Of a stretch of 64,000 nt of DNA, positions 1 to 10,903 are shown one piece after another. Source of the DNA: Litoditis marina (lineage: Eukaryota; Nematoda; Chromadorea; Rhabditida; Rhabditidae). The notes under the pieces were generated by a model. It searched no databases, had not been told where the DNA came from, and worked only from the letters and a program-made list of their open reading frames with translations. How positions within the stretch are numbered: position 1 is the stretch's first letter; each line of letters opens with the position of its first letter. The position numbers and the translations under genes were made by a program. Where the stretch lies: NCBI GenBank assembly GCA_964036275.1, contig OZ038436.1, forward strand, positions 24,464,639-24,528,638, given 5' to 3'.

Positions 1-967
1 AAATATCATGTCCCGCTGAGACCATCTGATTGACTAACGCTCTAACTTCATCGAGGGTTTCACTACAATCTTCCGGTTTCGAGCCAGATGTTTGCATTTC
101 GATCAATTTTTGGACGATTGTTGCTCGGTTCAATGTTTTGTTCGTGTATTTCTTTCTCAAGACTCTCACCATCCAATCGTAGTTCTGTGGTACCACCTCA
201 ATACCTTTTATTACCATTGCAGCTTTTTCAATCAAACTGTCTTTCAAGAGTACCATCTTTTCAATTTCATTGAGCTCAGTACTTTTGTGTACAAGAGTAT
301 CATAGATTGACCAGAACTCTTGAAATTCTTCGTAGTTTCCTCTGAATTTGGGCAAAGATAGTTGTGGTGGTTCTACGCTTCTACCTGTGAGTTGTTTGTG
401 TATCGTATTTTGAGGCGGTGTCTGCACGTGGTGTGGTTCGTCGGTGTTTGAATTTTCACCTGCCAAAACTTGGGCCATATCGTTTTTCATCTGAATGATG
501 GTTCTGTCAAACGACGCGTTAGATTCTGACGGCGTAGATGCGCGTGTTTGTTCTCTGCTTTTGGCGTCGGTTTGTGCCATTCTAGTGGCATACGATATTT
601 TGAATTGAACTTCATTGTATCTGGTATCCAGTGCCAACAAAGTTTCGTTTGATGTGGCTAGAACCTCTGGAAAAGATGATTCTGCCTGGATTTCTTGGAT
701 TTCCGCAAGTATCTCTTTTTTGTACTTCGACTGTGCGTAAATATCTTGCATCGCCTCTAACAGGGCTTGAAGTTTTTTGGTTTCAGAGTCTATTTGTGAC
801 TTGGCCGTTGTCAATACTGACTCCATTTGGAGACAATATTCTTGGAGATCCTCAATATTGGTTTGAGGAAATTCGATTGGTTTGGTGTATTCAGAGTAGT
901 GAGTCATCAGTGCGGTAACTGTTTTCGCCGCACTCTTGACCGATGTTCGGTATAGAATGAGTGCCAT
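1..967 (-). CDS. Bel/Pao LTR retrotransposon Gag, 5' part (runs off the window)
   Basis: An uninterrupted minus-strand frame starts at the ATG at 967 and is still open at base 1, giving about 322 codons. The N-terminal third is predicted helical and rich in Lys, Glu and Gln. A Ser/Thr/Pro-rich linker follows, and then a block beginning around residue 205 with the pattern LPKFRGNYEEFQEFW. That block is typical of the DUF1759 Gag region of Bel/Pao elements, which forms the particle core that packages element RNA. Upstream on the same strand are a primer-binding site and an LTR in the expected order and spacing, which supports the assignment and the start codon. No frameshift or stop is visible, so this element may be young. 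The protease, reverse transcriptase and integrase would lie left of the window. Confidence 0.85.
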   Translation of the reverse strand, partial: MALILYRTSVKSAAKTVTALMTHYSEYTKPIEFPQTNIEDLQEYCLQMESVLTTAKSQIDSETKKLQALLEAMQDIYAQSKYKKEILAEIQEIQAESSFPEVLATSNETLLALDTRYNEVQFKISYATRMAQTDAKSREQTRASTPSESNASFDRTIIQMKNDMAQVLAGENSNTDEPHHVQTPPQNTIHKQLTGRSVEPPQLSLPKFRGNYEEFQEFWSIYDTLVHKSTELNEIEKMVLLKDSLIEKAAMVIKGIEVVPQNYDWMVRVLRKKYTNKTLNRATIVQKLIEMQTSGSKPEDCSETLDEVRALVNQMVSAGHDI

Positions 968-1186
968 TGTTCAAGTTGGCTATGACGAGGTCGTTACCTT
1001 TCGTCGTTCGTGGTTTATTACCACAGGTAGTATAGAGATGGTATTTCTCTCTTCTCTCGCTCTATGGGAGAGGAGGCACTTCGCGTACGGGAGCTCTATT
1101 AGCAGCCCGGCTTCCTGGCGAGGTGGACGGAGTGAGTTTTGCTTCACCCTGGTCTCAACCAAGCGGGAACGACCAAGATTCGGGTC
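968..1186 (-). other. Retrotransposon 5' leader between primer site and gag
   Basis: This untranslated stretch lies between the primer-binding site and the gag ATG. Short ORFs occur on both strands here, but none shows coding character or splice signals. I read it as the packaging/leader region of the element. Confidence 0.5.
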
Positions 1187-1201
1187 GGGCCGATTGCACC
1201 A
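1187..1201 (-). promoter_or_regulatory. Primer-binding site, tRNA-Gly-like
   Basis: On the minus strand the bases just inside the LTR read TGGTGCAATCGGCC. This matches the complement of the 3' end of metazoan tRNA-Gly (TGGTGCATCGGCC) with one extra A. Reverse transcription of the element would be primed here. One base separates it from the LTR end. The tRNA identity is recalled, not searched. Confidence 0.55.
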
Positions 1202-1202
1202 A

Positions 1203-1433
1203 TGTAGCAACCACTACCTCTTCAACTGTGTTAACAATTGGACACGTCAATAATATTTATTCGTTGTATTTCGTTGTCACAATCAATCTGAGGGTAAACC
1301 CTGCTTAATGCAGTAGCGGAACGGCTTACATAGTGCGGATGCAGGTGTTACTATACAAGAAACAGAACAGCTGTATACAGCTGTGAAGGGCAAAAACATG
1401 AGAAAGATTCGTTGCGTAAGGAAGCTTGCGACA
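1203..1433 (-). repeat. 5' LTR of the Bel/Pao element (231 bp)
   Basis: Read on the minus strand, the segment begins TGTCGC and ends GCTACA, the TG...CA ends expected of an LTR. Its inner end abuts the primer site. Its outer end abuts sequence (from 1434) that continues a repeat found intact elsewhere (around 57566 and, in reverse, around 6500), which fixes the insertion boundary. A minus-strand AATAAA at 1261-1256 could be its poly(A) signal. The partner LTR and target duplication lie outside the window. Confidence 0.7.
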
Positions 1434-1896
1434 AACATTTATTATCATGAATACTTCCATTCTAAACACAGAAAGGGTCACAAACAATGGCCTAATAGAG
1501 AAAAGAGTGAAAATGTGCGACAATGAAATATGAAAAAGTGCACAAACTAATAAATACGGAAGAAACTATTTGAACTCCACAATGAAACAACTGTTAAACA
1601 GTCCAACGAAATGGGGAACTATAGAAACTGTGATATATGCGATAACTTATGAAAATATTTTAAAAATAGGAATGACCTGAAACTATATAACAAGCGACAT
1701 AGTTGCACGAAAAACAACACAAAGGATAGTGAAAGTGGAACGTAGCTAAAAATACAGAATATAAAATTTCAATTATGTCATGAATAAGGAACTCGCGTCC
1801 TCAATTTTAGACGCTCCGCAAATGATTCGCACGAAAATAGCGCGCCGTGAGGGGGTCAAGAGGTTGAAATATTACAGTGGAAAATTGCTGAGTAAA
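1434..1896 (-). repeat. Minus-oriented fragment of the 9.9-kb repeat unit
   Basis: This segment is nearly identical to 57566-58023 and to the reverse complement of about 6034-6500. It is interrupted on the left by the Bel/Pao LTR. On the right it ends at a fold-back junction, where the sequence switches to the plus-oriented unit. It carries the tail of the Pro/Ala-exon region but no complete gene. Confidence 0.85.
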
Positions 1897-3034
1897 GCCA
1901 CAATAGTTAAAGTTAAAGCCACAATATTTGTCGTCGGTATTTGTGTTACTGGACCAGCCAGATTTCCCACAAAAAGAGGGGTCTGATCCTCCACCATAAA
2001 ACACCAGTTATCAACATACAGTCTTCTTTTCCTATACGACAGTAGCGATCCACGTAAACAGCTGCAAAGAATATATTTCAAACATAAGCTGGATTATACC
2101 TAGCTATTTCCCACTGATTTGACTCTGAATACTATTCAAACGTGAGAAAAGGCGAATATAAGACAGTATGAGCAACAGTCCACCCCAAAAGCTCCGTTAC
2201 AAATATATCATCGCAAGTTCTGATAAAGTAGTTATACAATTGTGATGGCCAAAAAGCAACACAATCAGAATAACTACACACATCAAAAAATGCACTAATT
2301 AAAAAAAACTCAAAATGGATTGGAAAGAAAGTTTCTGCAGTTTGAAAACCTACCACTTGATGAATGCTAGAATAGTCTCGTGAAGTTAGCACTCTAAGGC
2401 AACATAGTTTACCTTGTCATCACACGTTCCTGTGTTCTGCTGTGTTAAACATATTTCACTTCAATTCACTAACACCATAAGCTGCATCGCTTTTGTTGTG
2501 TCGAAACCTGTGGACAACACATTTTCTTAAAATATGATGTTCAAATGAAATGTAAAGCAGGCATGGGCCAGTCAGTTGAGGTCCATGACAAATAAGAAAA
2601 GGAAGAGTAAATGACAAACCTTGAATCTATCCGGCAAAATGAGGAACGTACCACCATCTACTATGATACTACGGAAATGCGCGCGTCAGTCACGCTGAGC
2701 TCCGAACTACAGCTTATTAGTGGGATATTCACAAGATTTCTGAAGACTGCTGCAACAAAAATAACATAACTGAGAAAGATTTACGATCGATCTCAGTCAA
2801 TAATATAGTTAGCTGAATCCAAAATGGAAATGTTAGCTAAGGTGCCAAAAAAGGATGAACTTATCAATTAACAATATATGTATCACAACTAACTCACCCA
2901 TTCTGCATCGAAGCGGTACTCGTTATTGCCGGTCCTGCGGGTGCATTTTGGTATTGGGAGAACTGAGAGACAGGCTGATATGGTGTCGCACCAAACGCCT
3001 GCGGAAATTCCACCTTATTGGTAGGATCAGCCAT
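1872..3034 (-). pseudogene. 97-codon two-exon gene, copy 1, 3' end replaced at the fold-back junction
   Basis: Exon 1 (2898-3034) is as in the other copies. Exon 2 begins at 2061, but its normal stop is missing because the unit ends at the fold-back junction. The frame runs on through duplicated junction sequence to a stop at 1872, giving a chimeric C-terminus. See the 11686-12815 entry for the intact model. Confidence 0.4.
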
Positions 3035-4607
3035 CCAATACGAATCTGACCACCTTTGAAAGGTTAACTTGATTCAGAAAACGAAAATGGGAATGAAAAA
3101 GAGAAAAATCATTTGAAATACAAAATAAAACGAATTATAAAAAAAATAAAGCAAATCTCCAAATTTCTAAAAATTACACGACAGAGATTAGAATTGAGCT
3201 CGGTCCCGTCACGATTGCTTGACTACGGTGCGCCTACATTGACTTTGAATGCACGACACATGATTCTACGTGACAAACATTATTATATTCTACGTTCTAC
3301 ATGATATGGTTGGTCGTATGCTCAGAAAGGTTGGCGCTAATTAGCCGGAATTGGCCGCGAATTTTAGAAACTACCGTGACCAAAAAAATCAAATGTGAGG
3401 GTTTTCATCCAAAAAATCATAGTTATCAGCAACCAACGTGGCTAGTATGATAATAAACATTCAAGTTGAAGAGGTACCACTCCCTTTAGCTCGCTTAAGT
3501 CAGCAAAAAAGAGGTATTTACTGTGAATCACGAAAGCACGATTGCAAGCAGTGAATGAGGTCTTTTCGACAATCTCTTACCTCCAATTGTTCTGATAAAC
3601 GATTAGAACACCGAATGCATGTCCCTGAAACTTTATTTCACCCATTGAGAGAGATTGGCGCTAGTTGTTCAGAGTTAGTCACAAAGTGGCCATTCGAAAA
3701 TCGTAATTTGACGTTACGATCAGAGATTCTGTTTTCGAGGGTTGACATCGCTTATAACAATGAAATACTTCAAATTCAAGTATAACACATGTTAATTCGT
3801 TCTGTTAAACAAGTAAGAAAGATGGTTTTTCGTGCAAATCACAAAAACACGATTGAAATCAGTCATTGAGAAATTCTTGGCTTTTCTCCACTTTCTGATT
3901 TTTTTGTCAACTGTCAGAACACTGAATATAAGTCTGTAGGCTCCACTTCACCGAAAAAATGCAGAAAAACGCTCAAAAAAGGGTCTTTGGATTACGGTAT
4001 GCATCGGTTTTTAGTGGCTAATTGGCTGCAATTGGAAAAAATTGGCTGGTCAATTGGCTGGGCGCTGTCTGAGTAAAACTGTTTGCAGGGTTACCTCTTC
4101 TGCGTTTTGCAAAAGGGGGAATTAGGCACAAATGGAGAGTACCGCCCGTCACGTGTAGCAATGGCTATCAACATATAAACATAAACAAACTATTATCTAT
4201 AATTACAATATAATTCTAAAGATATTACTATATTTTACAAAAAATTTCTATTATTTTTTCACAATACTTCATCTTATTTCACCGATATTTGCGAAGAAAG
4301 CTTTCAAAATGTTCACATTTTGAAGCATTTAGAAATGTTCTCAACTAGTTCACGGCAGATGACAAAACACAGCTAACTAATTGTCTAGAAAAGAGTAACC
4401 TTGCTCATTGTTTTCAAATGTCGTAACATGTCTGAACAGAAAAGCTGTGACTTTCGATCTATCGTGAACACATTTGTTGGCCCCCCACTTTTTCATGAAT
4501 TTAGATACATTCTAGTCTTTGTTATGCCTATTTTTCATCGTGTTCTCATTTATTTTCCGGTCTATCGCATTTTATATATAAATGTTATATTATTCAGGAG
4601 AATTGGA

Positions 4608-5708
4608 ATGGCGCGTCGTTGGACCGCAGCAGAAGATGTTCAAGTGTTGGAGGAGTTGGAACGGTTGGTTTTTCTCAGGCTGCTTTTTTGACGGCAAGTT
4701 TGCCCTATTCAAACTCCAGTGGCCCTATCCACCAATAATTTTTCCTCTCCCGGGAGCGTTTTTAGGCTCCCGGAAGCCAAAATTTCAACCAAATTTGCTC
4801 TCCCGGGAGTCTAAAAACGCTCCCGGGAGAGGAAAAATTATTGGTGGATAGGGCCACTGGTGATCCCTTAGTGTTGGCGTTCTACGCCGACCGACGTTAG
4901 TCGATATTCATGTTTTCCACACTAAAACCGCATGTTTATTAGTTTGGAACCTGTCTGAAAGGTCTCTTCTAAATCTTTGTTCAAAATATGTGACTTCTAG
5001 ATAAAAATTAGTTTGTTTCAAATTTATTGGGGTTTGATTCTAGGAGACCTACTAATAAAAGTGAGCTCACTTGCGCCGTATCTAGTACGGGTTGGAATTT
5101 TAAAACTTGAATAACTTGAGAACGGGTGAACGTACTTTCGATATTTACTTGTATATCCTACCGCTGTGAAGAATAATAGTCACCATAGTACTTCGCGAGT
5201 CTTTTCTCATTTGGCGCCAATAGGCTCAATCATGATATACGCTGTATATTTTCAGTCTCGTGGCGCGCGATGGTATCTGTGTGCTCACCCACGGGGTAAT
5301 CGACGGTCTGGCGCGATTGGTACGTCGAAGTCTGCCAGCCGTCGAACAACGGTTGGTTAATTTTGTTATTTTGCGTCAGTTGTGTTTGGTTTGGCCATCG
5401 TGCAACCATTTTCGGCGTTCAAACAAAAGTCTAGAAGTAAGAGCTTTTTCCAAAATATAAGAACGGAAATTCTAGAAACTAGAGTATTGAACATGTGCGG
5501 ACAAAGGACGAGATATTTCTCAATGTTTCCCAAATAAGTGAAAAATGCTGTGTACCAGACAGCATTTGTCAGAGGTGATCTGTAATCTGAATTGTAATGA
5601 AACATGAAAAGGAATTCGAGTTCTTTATTTCAGGATCAGATTGATATTTGTGGAAGGAAGACGGCCAATTCCGGCTGGAAGATTGCTGGGGCTCTGGAGG
5701 AACCTTAG
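4608..5708 (+). CDS. Myb/SANT-like exon pair, copy 1 (probably decayed)
   Basis: Exon 1 follows an acceptor (ATTATTCAG at about 4597) and opens with ATG at 4608. It encodes an Arg-Arg-Trp-Thr...Glu-Asp...Leu-Glu-Glu-Leu pattern typical of the first helix of Myb/SANT DNA-binding domains. A second exon (5634-5708, acceptor TTTCAG) has a frame with Gly-Trp-Lys-Ile-Ala-Gly-Ala-Leu, like a Myb recognition helix. That frame meets TAG immediately before the strong donor GTAAGT at 5710. Joining the exons needs a weak donor (GTTTTT) after codon 20, and without splicing the exon-1 frame stops at 4691. A 145-bp palindrome sits in the putative intron. I infer a relic of a DNA-binding protein. Confidence 0.3.
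4716..4860. mobile_element. 145-bp palindromic foldback element, copy 1
   Basis: The outer 50 bases (from CCAGTGGCCCTATCC) are an exact inverted repeat of the last 50. The arms continue imperfectly inward, with several CTCCCGGGAG palindromes. This is MITE-like structure. I could not define a target-site duplication with confidence. Confidence 0.65.
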
Positions 5709-5862
5709 GGTAAGTATTTATTGAAAGTAGAGTAGTGGCAATTAGTTAAAAGGGACAGGCTGGATCAGGGTAGTTCTAGGTAGACATCCTTTTTCTCAAT
5801 TTTGACAGCCTAATTGGGCAAAGTTCATCAATATGTTGTGATGGGTAAATGAAATATTTCAG

Positions 5863-5878
5863 GCTTTTCGCTGTCTAG
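5863..5878 (+). other. Possible 16-nt micro-exon upstream of the Pro/Ala-rich exon
   Basis: A TTTCAG acceptor is followed by 16 bases and then a GT donor (AG|GTGCAT), midway between the 5634-5709 exon and the exon at 5925. It is conserved in every copy, but only because the copies are near identical. Transcript evidence would be needed. Confidence 0.2.
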
Positions 5879-5924
5879 GTGCATCATTCATATAAGTTGA
5901 TGTTGATTATTTGTTTATTTGCAG

Positions 5925-6062
5925 AGGCGCAACAGGAACGGCCGGCAAAGGCAGTACTTGCCTCACTACCAACCTGGGGCGGTTCCCCCCGCCATCGGCC
6001 CGGCCCAGCCGGCCGCACCCCCCCTCATCAATTTTATTTTACTCAGCAATTTTCCACTGTAA
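5925..6062 (+). pseudogene. Pro/Ala-rich exon, copy 1, internally deleted
   Basis: Same exon as at 15706-15978, but about 140 bp are missing after the first Pro-Pro-Leu-Ile. The deletion leaves the frame open to the usual stop, so the product is shortened to 45 residues. Confidence 0.35.
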
Positions 6063-7276
6063 TATTTCACCTCTTGACCCCCTCACGGCGCGCTATTTTC
6101 GTGCGAATCATTTGCGGAGCGTCTAAAATTGAGGACGCGAGTTCCTTATTCATGACATAATTGAAATTTTATATTCTGTATTTTTAGCTACGTTCCACTT
6201 TCACTATCCTTTGTGTTGTTTTTCGTGCAACTATGTCGCTTGTTATATAGTTTCAGGTCATTCCTATTTTTAAAATATTTTCATAAGTTATCGCATATAT
6301 CACAGTTTCTATAGTTCCCCATTTCGTTAGACTGTTTAACAGTTGTTTCATTGTGGAGTTCAAATAGTTTCTTCCGTATTTATTAGTTTGTGCACTTTTT
6401 CATATTTCATTGTCGCACATTTTCACTCTTTTCTCTATTAGGCCATTGTTTGTGACCCTTTCTGTGTTTAGAATGGAAGTATTCATGATAATAAATGTTT
6501 ATATTTCTAATTTTTCAAAGGAGTGCGTACAGGATTACCTTGAAACTATTTATTTGCGGTGAAATGGTGATTCAACATGGTTTCAACATGGAAAAGGTTG
6601 TGATCGGTTGATTCTTGAAAGTTTTGGTTCGTGGTGCGCCTGGGAAAGCCTCATATTGATGGCTACTTCTAGCTTCTAGATGTTTTTCTAGTTAAGATAC
6701 CCGTTAACTGTTTCGCTTCCTAAGTAACATGAAATACGGTAGCCGTATGGTTAGGAAATGTTGCACAGTTGCACTTTTATTTATAGGCGAGTCGTATCGG
6801 TGTATAATAGTCATTTAGATACTTTACAAATAACATTACAGACTCAGAAGATGTGGTTAGCGGGACTCAGAAGTTCTACGTTTCGCAGAGTAACAGGTTG
6901 GTTTAAGTGTACTTTTATTGTATCATACAAATAAGAAGAAATTTGTTCAATATTATTGTTTCTACCCGGGTTCAACGAAATTCGGAAATACATGTGAAGT
7001 ACAGGAGGTAGATGATGGAGAATGGAGAAAAACTTCTATGGTATTCTTTTTGGGAAAAACTAAGACCCACACGATAAGCAGCTGAATCTATACGAACGGA
7101 AGACGCGGTTGCATAAAGAACTGTTTACGTAAGTTACTAACTACATCAAGGTCAAACACCAGTAAGGTCCGACTAAGCTACAAAAACTATTAGATGTGAA
7201 CGGTCTGTTTTAGATGTGAACCCGTGAAAATTTATGATTTTCCCATCAAAAGTAGGAACTGCTTTAAAGAAGGACG

Positions 7277-7374
7277 ATTACGTGCTCCAATCTCGGCGCG
7301 TCAGTCCTTTAAACTGCAATACATTTTTCAATTGCAGTTTAAAGGACTGACGCGCCGAGATTGGAGCACGTAAT
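7277..7374. mobile_element. 98-bp perfect hairpin (MITE-like), copy 1
   Basis: Two 44-nt arms are exact reverse complements around a 10-nt loop. If the element is taken from CGTGCTCC to GGAGCACG, it is flanked by TA on both sides, as for Tc1/mariner-type elements. No protein is encoded. Confidence 0.65.
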
Positions 7375-7945
7375 GATACAATACATGAGTACAATACATG
7401 TAATACATGAGTATTTGATTATAATGTCCATGCTGGCAAAAAACAACCAAATTAACGGCAAAATACCAGAAACTTCCCGAAAGTGAGGATGTCCATATAT
7501 TCTCAACTCCAATCAAGTGGTATTACTGGATAACTGATTGTCTACGAACTTTACGCCACTAGATAATTTACTGAAATAAGTATAACTGATTTGTACATTA
7601 AGAGGAGTCACAGAGAACAGAGGACTTGGCCCCAACATTGCTACAATTGTTACTCTGAAATAATGAATCATTGCACACGTATGTGAAAAGCCGACCGTAA
7701 CGCTAACGAATTTTGAAAACGAAAAAAAAGAACCATCCTTGAAAATTTCCGGAAAATCAAGAAACTTACTGCCACTTTTAGAATCACTCATAGAATCTCT
7801 GAAGTAATGAATCCGAAGAAACAGTATTTCTCTCTTCCTGATTACTCCCCTTCTAAAACCGTACGGGTTTCCAAAAAAGTAACGAAGCGAGCTCACCAAT
7901 ATCAGCTTATCGACTTATCCACGCACAATTAACAAAACCTTATTA

Positions 7946-8742
7946 GGCTGCGTTCATACTTTTTTACGCTGCATCCAGCTGCAATTTCAGTCGCTTCGCA
8001 ACATTTTTGCAGTTGCTGCAAATTGCCGCTGCAGCGAGATGCAACTGCAACTTTACGCCGCGTACGATATTAAAAAGTATGAACAACCCAGCGTAACTTC
8101 TAACGCAATTCATTTTTGGTAACTCTTTTTCAGGTTACCTAACAAGTAACCGGTAGGTAACCTAGAACTAAAATCCGGTTACCGTACAAACTAACGGTAA
8201 AAACTACATTTTGCGTTGGAAAAACAGATAACCGGTTTTTTATTTTCGGTTACCGACCGGTTACTTATCGAAGTAACCGGAAAAACGGTTACCAAATAAC
8301 CCGGTTACATAAAGAATTCACCACAATTTCATTGACGACAACTGATATTTTATCAAATTTGGCGCTAGCGCCCGGCGCCATCAGGATTTTTCTATTTTTA
8401 GACTAATAAACTCCTAGTCAACTGCTACTACATATTGGATTTTACTTATGGCACGCCTAAAATAGTGAAAAATGATTGACAACGATAAAAATTCATAAAA
8501 AGAGTAACTACATTGCAGTGCAGTATGGTCATGTCAATACTGCAATTTACGCTGCAGTCAGCTTAAATTACGCTCAATTCAGCGTAAAAAACGCTGCAGC
8601 TGGCTTAAAAAAGTATGACCAACACAACTGCAGCGTATTTTTGCAGTTGCAGTCGACTGCATTGGCGTAAAAATCAATACGCGTATTTTCGACAAGATTT
8701 ACGCTGCATCTAGCTGCAACTGCAAAAAGTATGAACGAAGCC
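7946..8742. mobile_element. Harbinger-like MITE, copy 1 (797 bp, TSD TTA)
   Basis: The ends are imperfect inverted repeats (GGCTGCGTTCATAC / GTATGAACGAAGCC) flanked by TTA on each side (7943-7945 and 8743-8745). The inverted arm at 56118-56120 holds the same flanks with a single TTA and no insert, which proves the boundaries. Subterminal regions are rich in GCTGCA/TGCAGC motifs. The centre has clustered GGTTACC/GGTAACC copies. The 3-bp TTA duplication fits the PIF/Harbinger group. No transposase is present, so it is non-autonomous. Confidence 0.85.
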
Positions 8743-8953
8743 TTAACTGAGAAAGATTTACGATCGAACTCATTCAATAATATAGTTAACTGAATCCAAA
8801 ATGGAAATGTTAGCTAAGGTGCCAAAAAAGGATGAACTTATCAATTAACAATATATGTATCACAACAATATATGTGCACCAAATATCACAACAATTTATG
8901 TGCTTGCTTTATGCTTAACTATGCTCAATATGTTGCTAGCTTCTAAATTTCAG

Positions 8954-9024
8954 GCCCCAGTAGGAGATTCGAACTCCTGACCAATCGCGTGTGAGCGACT
9001 GCTCTACCACTGAGCTAACTGGGC
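8954..9024 (-). tRNA. tRNA-Val(CAC)-like sequence, copy 1, probably a pseudogene
   Basis: The 71-nt sequence has an A box (TAGCTCAGTGG), a B-box-like T arm (AGTTCGAATCT), and D, anticodon and T stems. Two flaws are visible. The anticodon loop has 6 bases (TCACAC) instead of 7, and the first acceptor pair would be G-G. If the loop has lost base 32, the anticodon is CAC (Val). Copy 1 differs from the others just outside the 5' end. It may still serve as an internal RNA polymerase III promoter. Confidence 0.55.
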
Positions 9025-10213
9025 CTATCCTTCCATTTAACACTAGCAACAGTGAAAAGAACTCTCAATTGAAACTTGGAAAACCGTATCAACTACCCAT
9101 TCATATCAGAAATCAGAATACAATTCATATTCTGTTTTTTGTCTCAATCAACTTAATAATATTCTAGAAGCCAGAGGGAAATGAAAACCTTTAAATTGAT
9201 ACCCTAAACATTCAAAACTCCGATAGATGTTTGGTTATTGTGGCTATTGGGACGATGTTACTGAAGAGAGTCCAAAAACTATCTATAAGCATCATTCCCG
9301 AATTTGAGTTCAATATATCTTACGGAATTACTACAACGTAAATTTACATTAAATGGGCAATTTTTTTTCGAAACGTTTGTCCTTATCTATCATATAAAGT
9401 AAGGTGGAGAAAGAAACTAATTTTCGAACAAAAATAACGATCAAACGCGGATAATAAATGACTCAATAGAAAGGTGTGAGTAAGTAGTCTAAAAAATCAG
9501 CCCACTCTTGGAGCAACTACGGAAAACTTGGTAATTTTGCATCTAATGAGCGAATTATTAAAGAAAAAGAGCGTAACGGTCCGTGAAACCTGGTGATTTT
9601 GCACCAAAATCAACAACATTTTATAAAATTGGCCATAAAAAAATTGTTTAATCTATTCTAGTGATCGTGTAAATGGAAGAGGCGGGGACAACCAAGCAAG
9701 GCTGCGCTTATATTCAAAAGTGAGTGGCAATGGCAAAAATTGAAAATATCTAAAAGAAAATGAGCGTAACTCGTAAGAGCGTTAAATATGGCAAATTTTT
9801 ATAGGCTTCCTCTTGGTAATTTTCCAATTAGTTCGAAAATTTTAGGATGGTTATTCCCAGTCCAGACCCCAGCTAAATGATAAATCTCCCTCTCTGATAC
9901 TAAAGCGAAGATCTGAAGAACAATTCAAATCTAAAGGTCAGATCCTAGGTCAGCTACCAATGGTACCCATACACCAGTAAAGTTCTCCGGATAGTCAGAA
10001 AAATTAAAAAAACGAACTACTTTTTCACCGAAAAGACTGGGGTACCTTTAATGAAAAATCATAAATTTTTACGTTTTGACATCTGAAAACGAACTACTTT
10101 TCGTTGCCCAGTCAGACCTTACTGGTATATGATGGTACCACATATGTACATTTTAATAAACCCACCTGTCCCTCTCCTCGAGTGCCCGTGTTACCTTCGT
10201 ACCAAGCGTCCCT

Positions 10214-10263
10214 TCTTGTTGTTGCTGTTTATTGTGTTGTTGTTGTTGTTGTCATCGTCGTCC
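10214..10263 (+). repeat. TGT/GTC trinucleotide tract
   Basis: An interrupted TTG/TGT microsatellite grades into GTCATCGTCGTCC. It recurs in the other full copies and is the left breakpoint of the copy 3 deletion. Confidence 0.7.
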
Positions 10264-10370
10264 TTGCTCCTCGTTTCCTATCCACCTTCTTCTCCCAAAT
10301 AACATGTAGAGCAGCTGAACATACCCGATAACTTATAGTCTACGAGAATAAACAGCAAACTACAAATAAG

Positions 10371-10903
10371 ATGATCGATCCCCAACTACTGAGCAGATTG
10401 TCAAGTATTGCAGAACCCATACGAAAAGTAACCCGTTCTCAGTATTTTCTGGACAACATTACTGGTGTACCCTTTGATTACTGGTTTACACGAGCCAAAC
10501 TATTGAAAACCGAGGCAGATACTATTGATAACTTTGCTATTTGCTCAAGTAACACACATGAGCCTGAAAAACACGGCCACAGGTCTACTTCACGGTAAGA
10601 AAAAGATAACTTTACATTCTTTACAATAAAGCTTGTAAACAGTAACATAAGAAATACACTCCAGCGAAATTGTCCAAATAGCCAAAAAAGTTTCATAAAC
10701 GGACTCCCATTAAGTCGAAATCAAAACAATACAGAATTTGCTAACTTGAATTAAATTAGTTAGTCAAATCCAATCTGATTATGAAATTTTCCAGCTCTCA
10801 ACTTATTAAGATACAAATTTTAGTTTATAAAAGTTTACTGTGTGTTTTCTGTCAACACACACTAACTTGTGCCTATTTCAGTCCTATTAATGAAAATGAA
10901 TAG
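10371..10903 (+). CDS. Two-exon small gene, copy 1 (81 codons, premature stop in exon 2)
   Basis: Exon 1 is 10371-10594 and exon 2 is 10882-10903. The TCG codon near the 3' end in the other copies is TAG here, so the product is two residues shorter. One Val in exon 1 is Ile. Model as at 20287-20825. Confidence 0.45.

Noticed and set aside
3555..3785. 76-codon ORF present in five plus-oriented copies
   Set aside because: No splice or domain support, and the inverted arm is broken in this region; likely a chance frame.
4401..4691. 96-codon ORF upstream of the Myb-like exon
   Set aside because: It starts at TTG and crosses a strong acceptor; only its last 28 codons, after the acceptor, are plausible.
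7513..7899. 128-codon minus-strand ORF in each full 9.9-kb unit
   Set aside because: It starts at TTG, contains splice-like sites internally and has no recognisable feature.
7942..7950. TTAGGC resembling a nematode telomere repeat
   Set aside because: A single occurrence formed by the TTA target duplication plus the MITE end.
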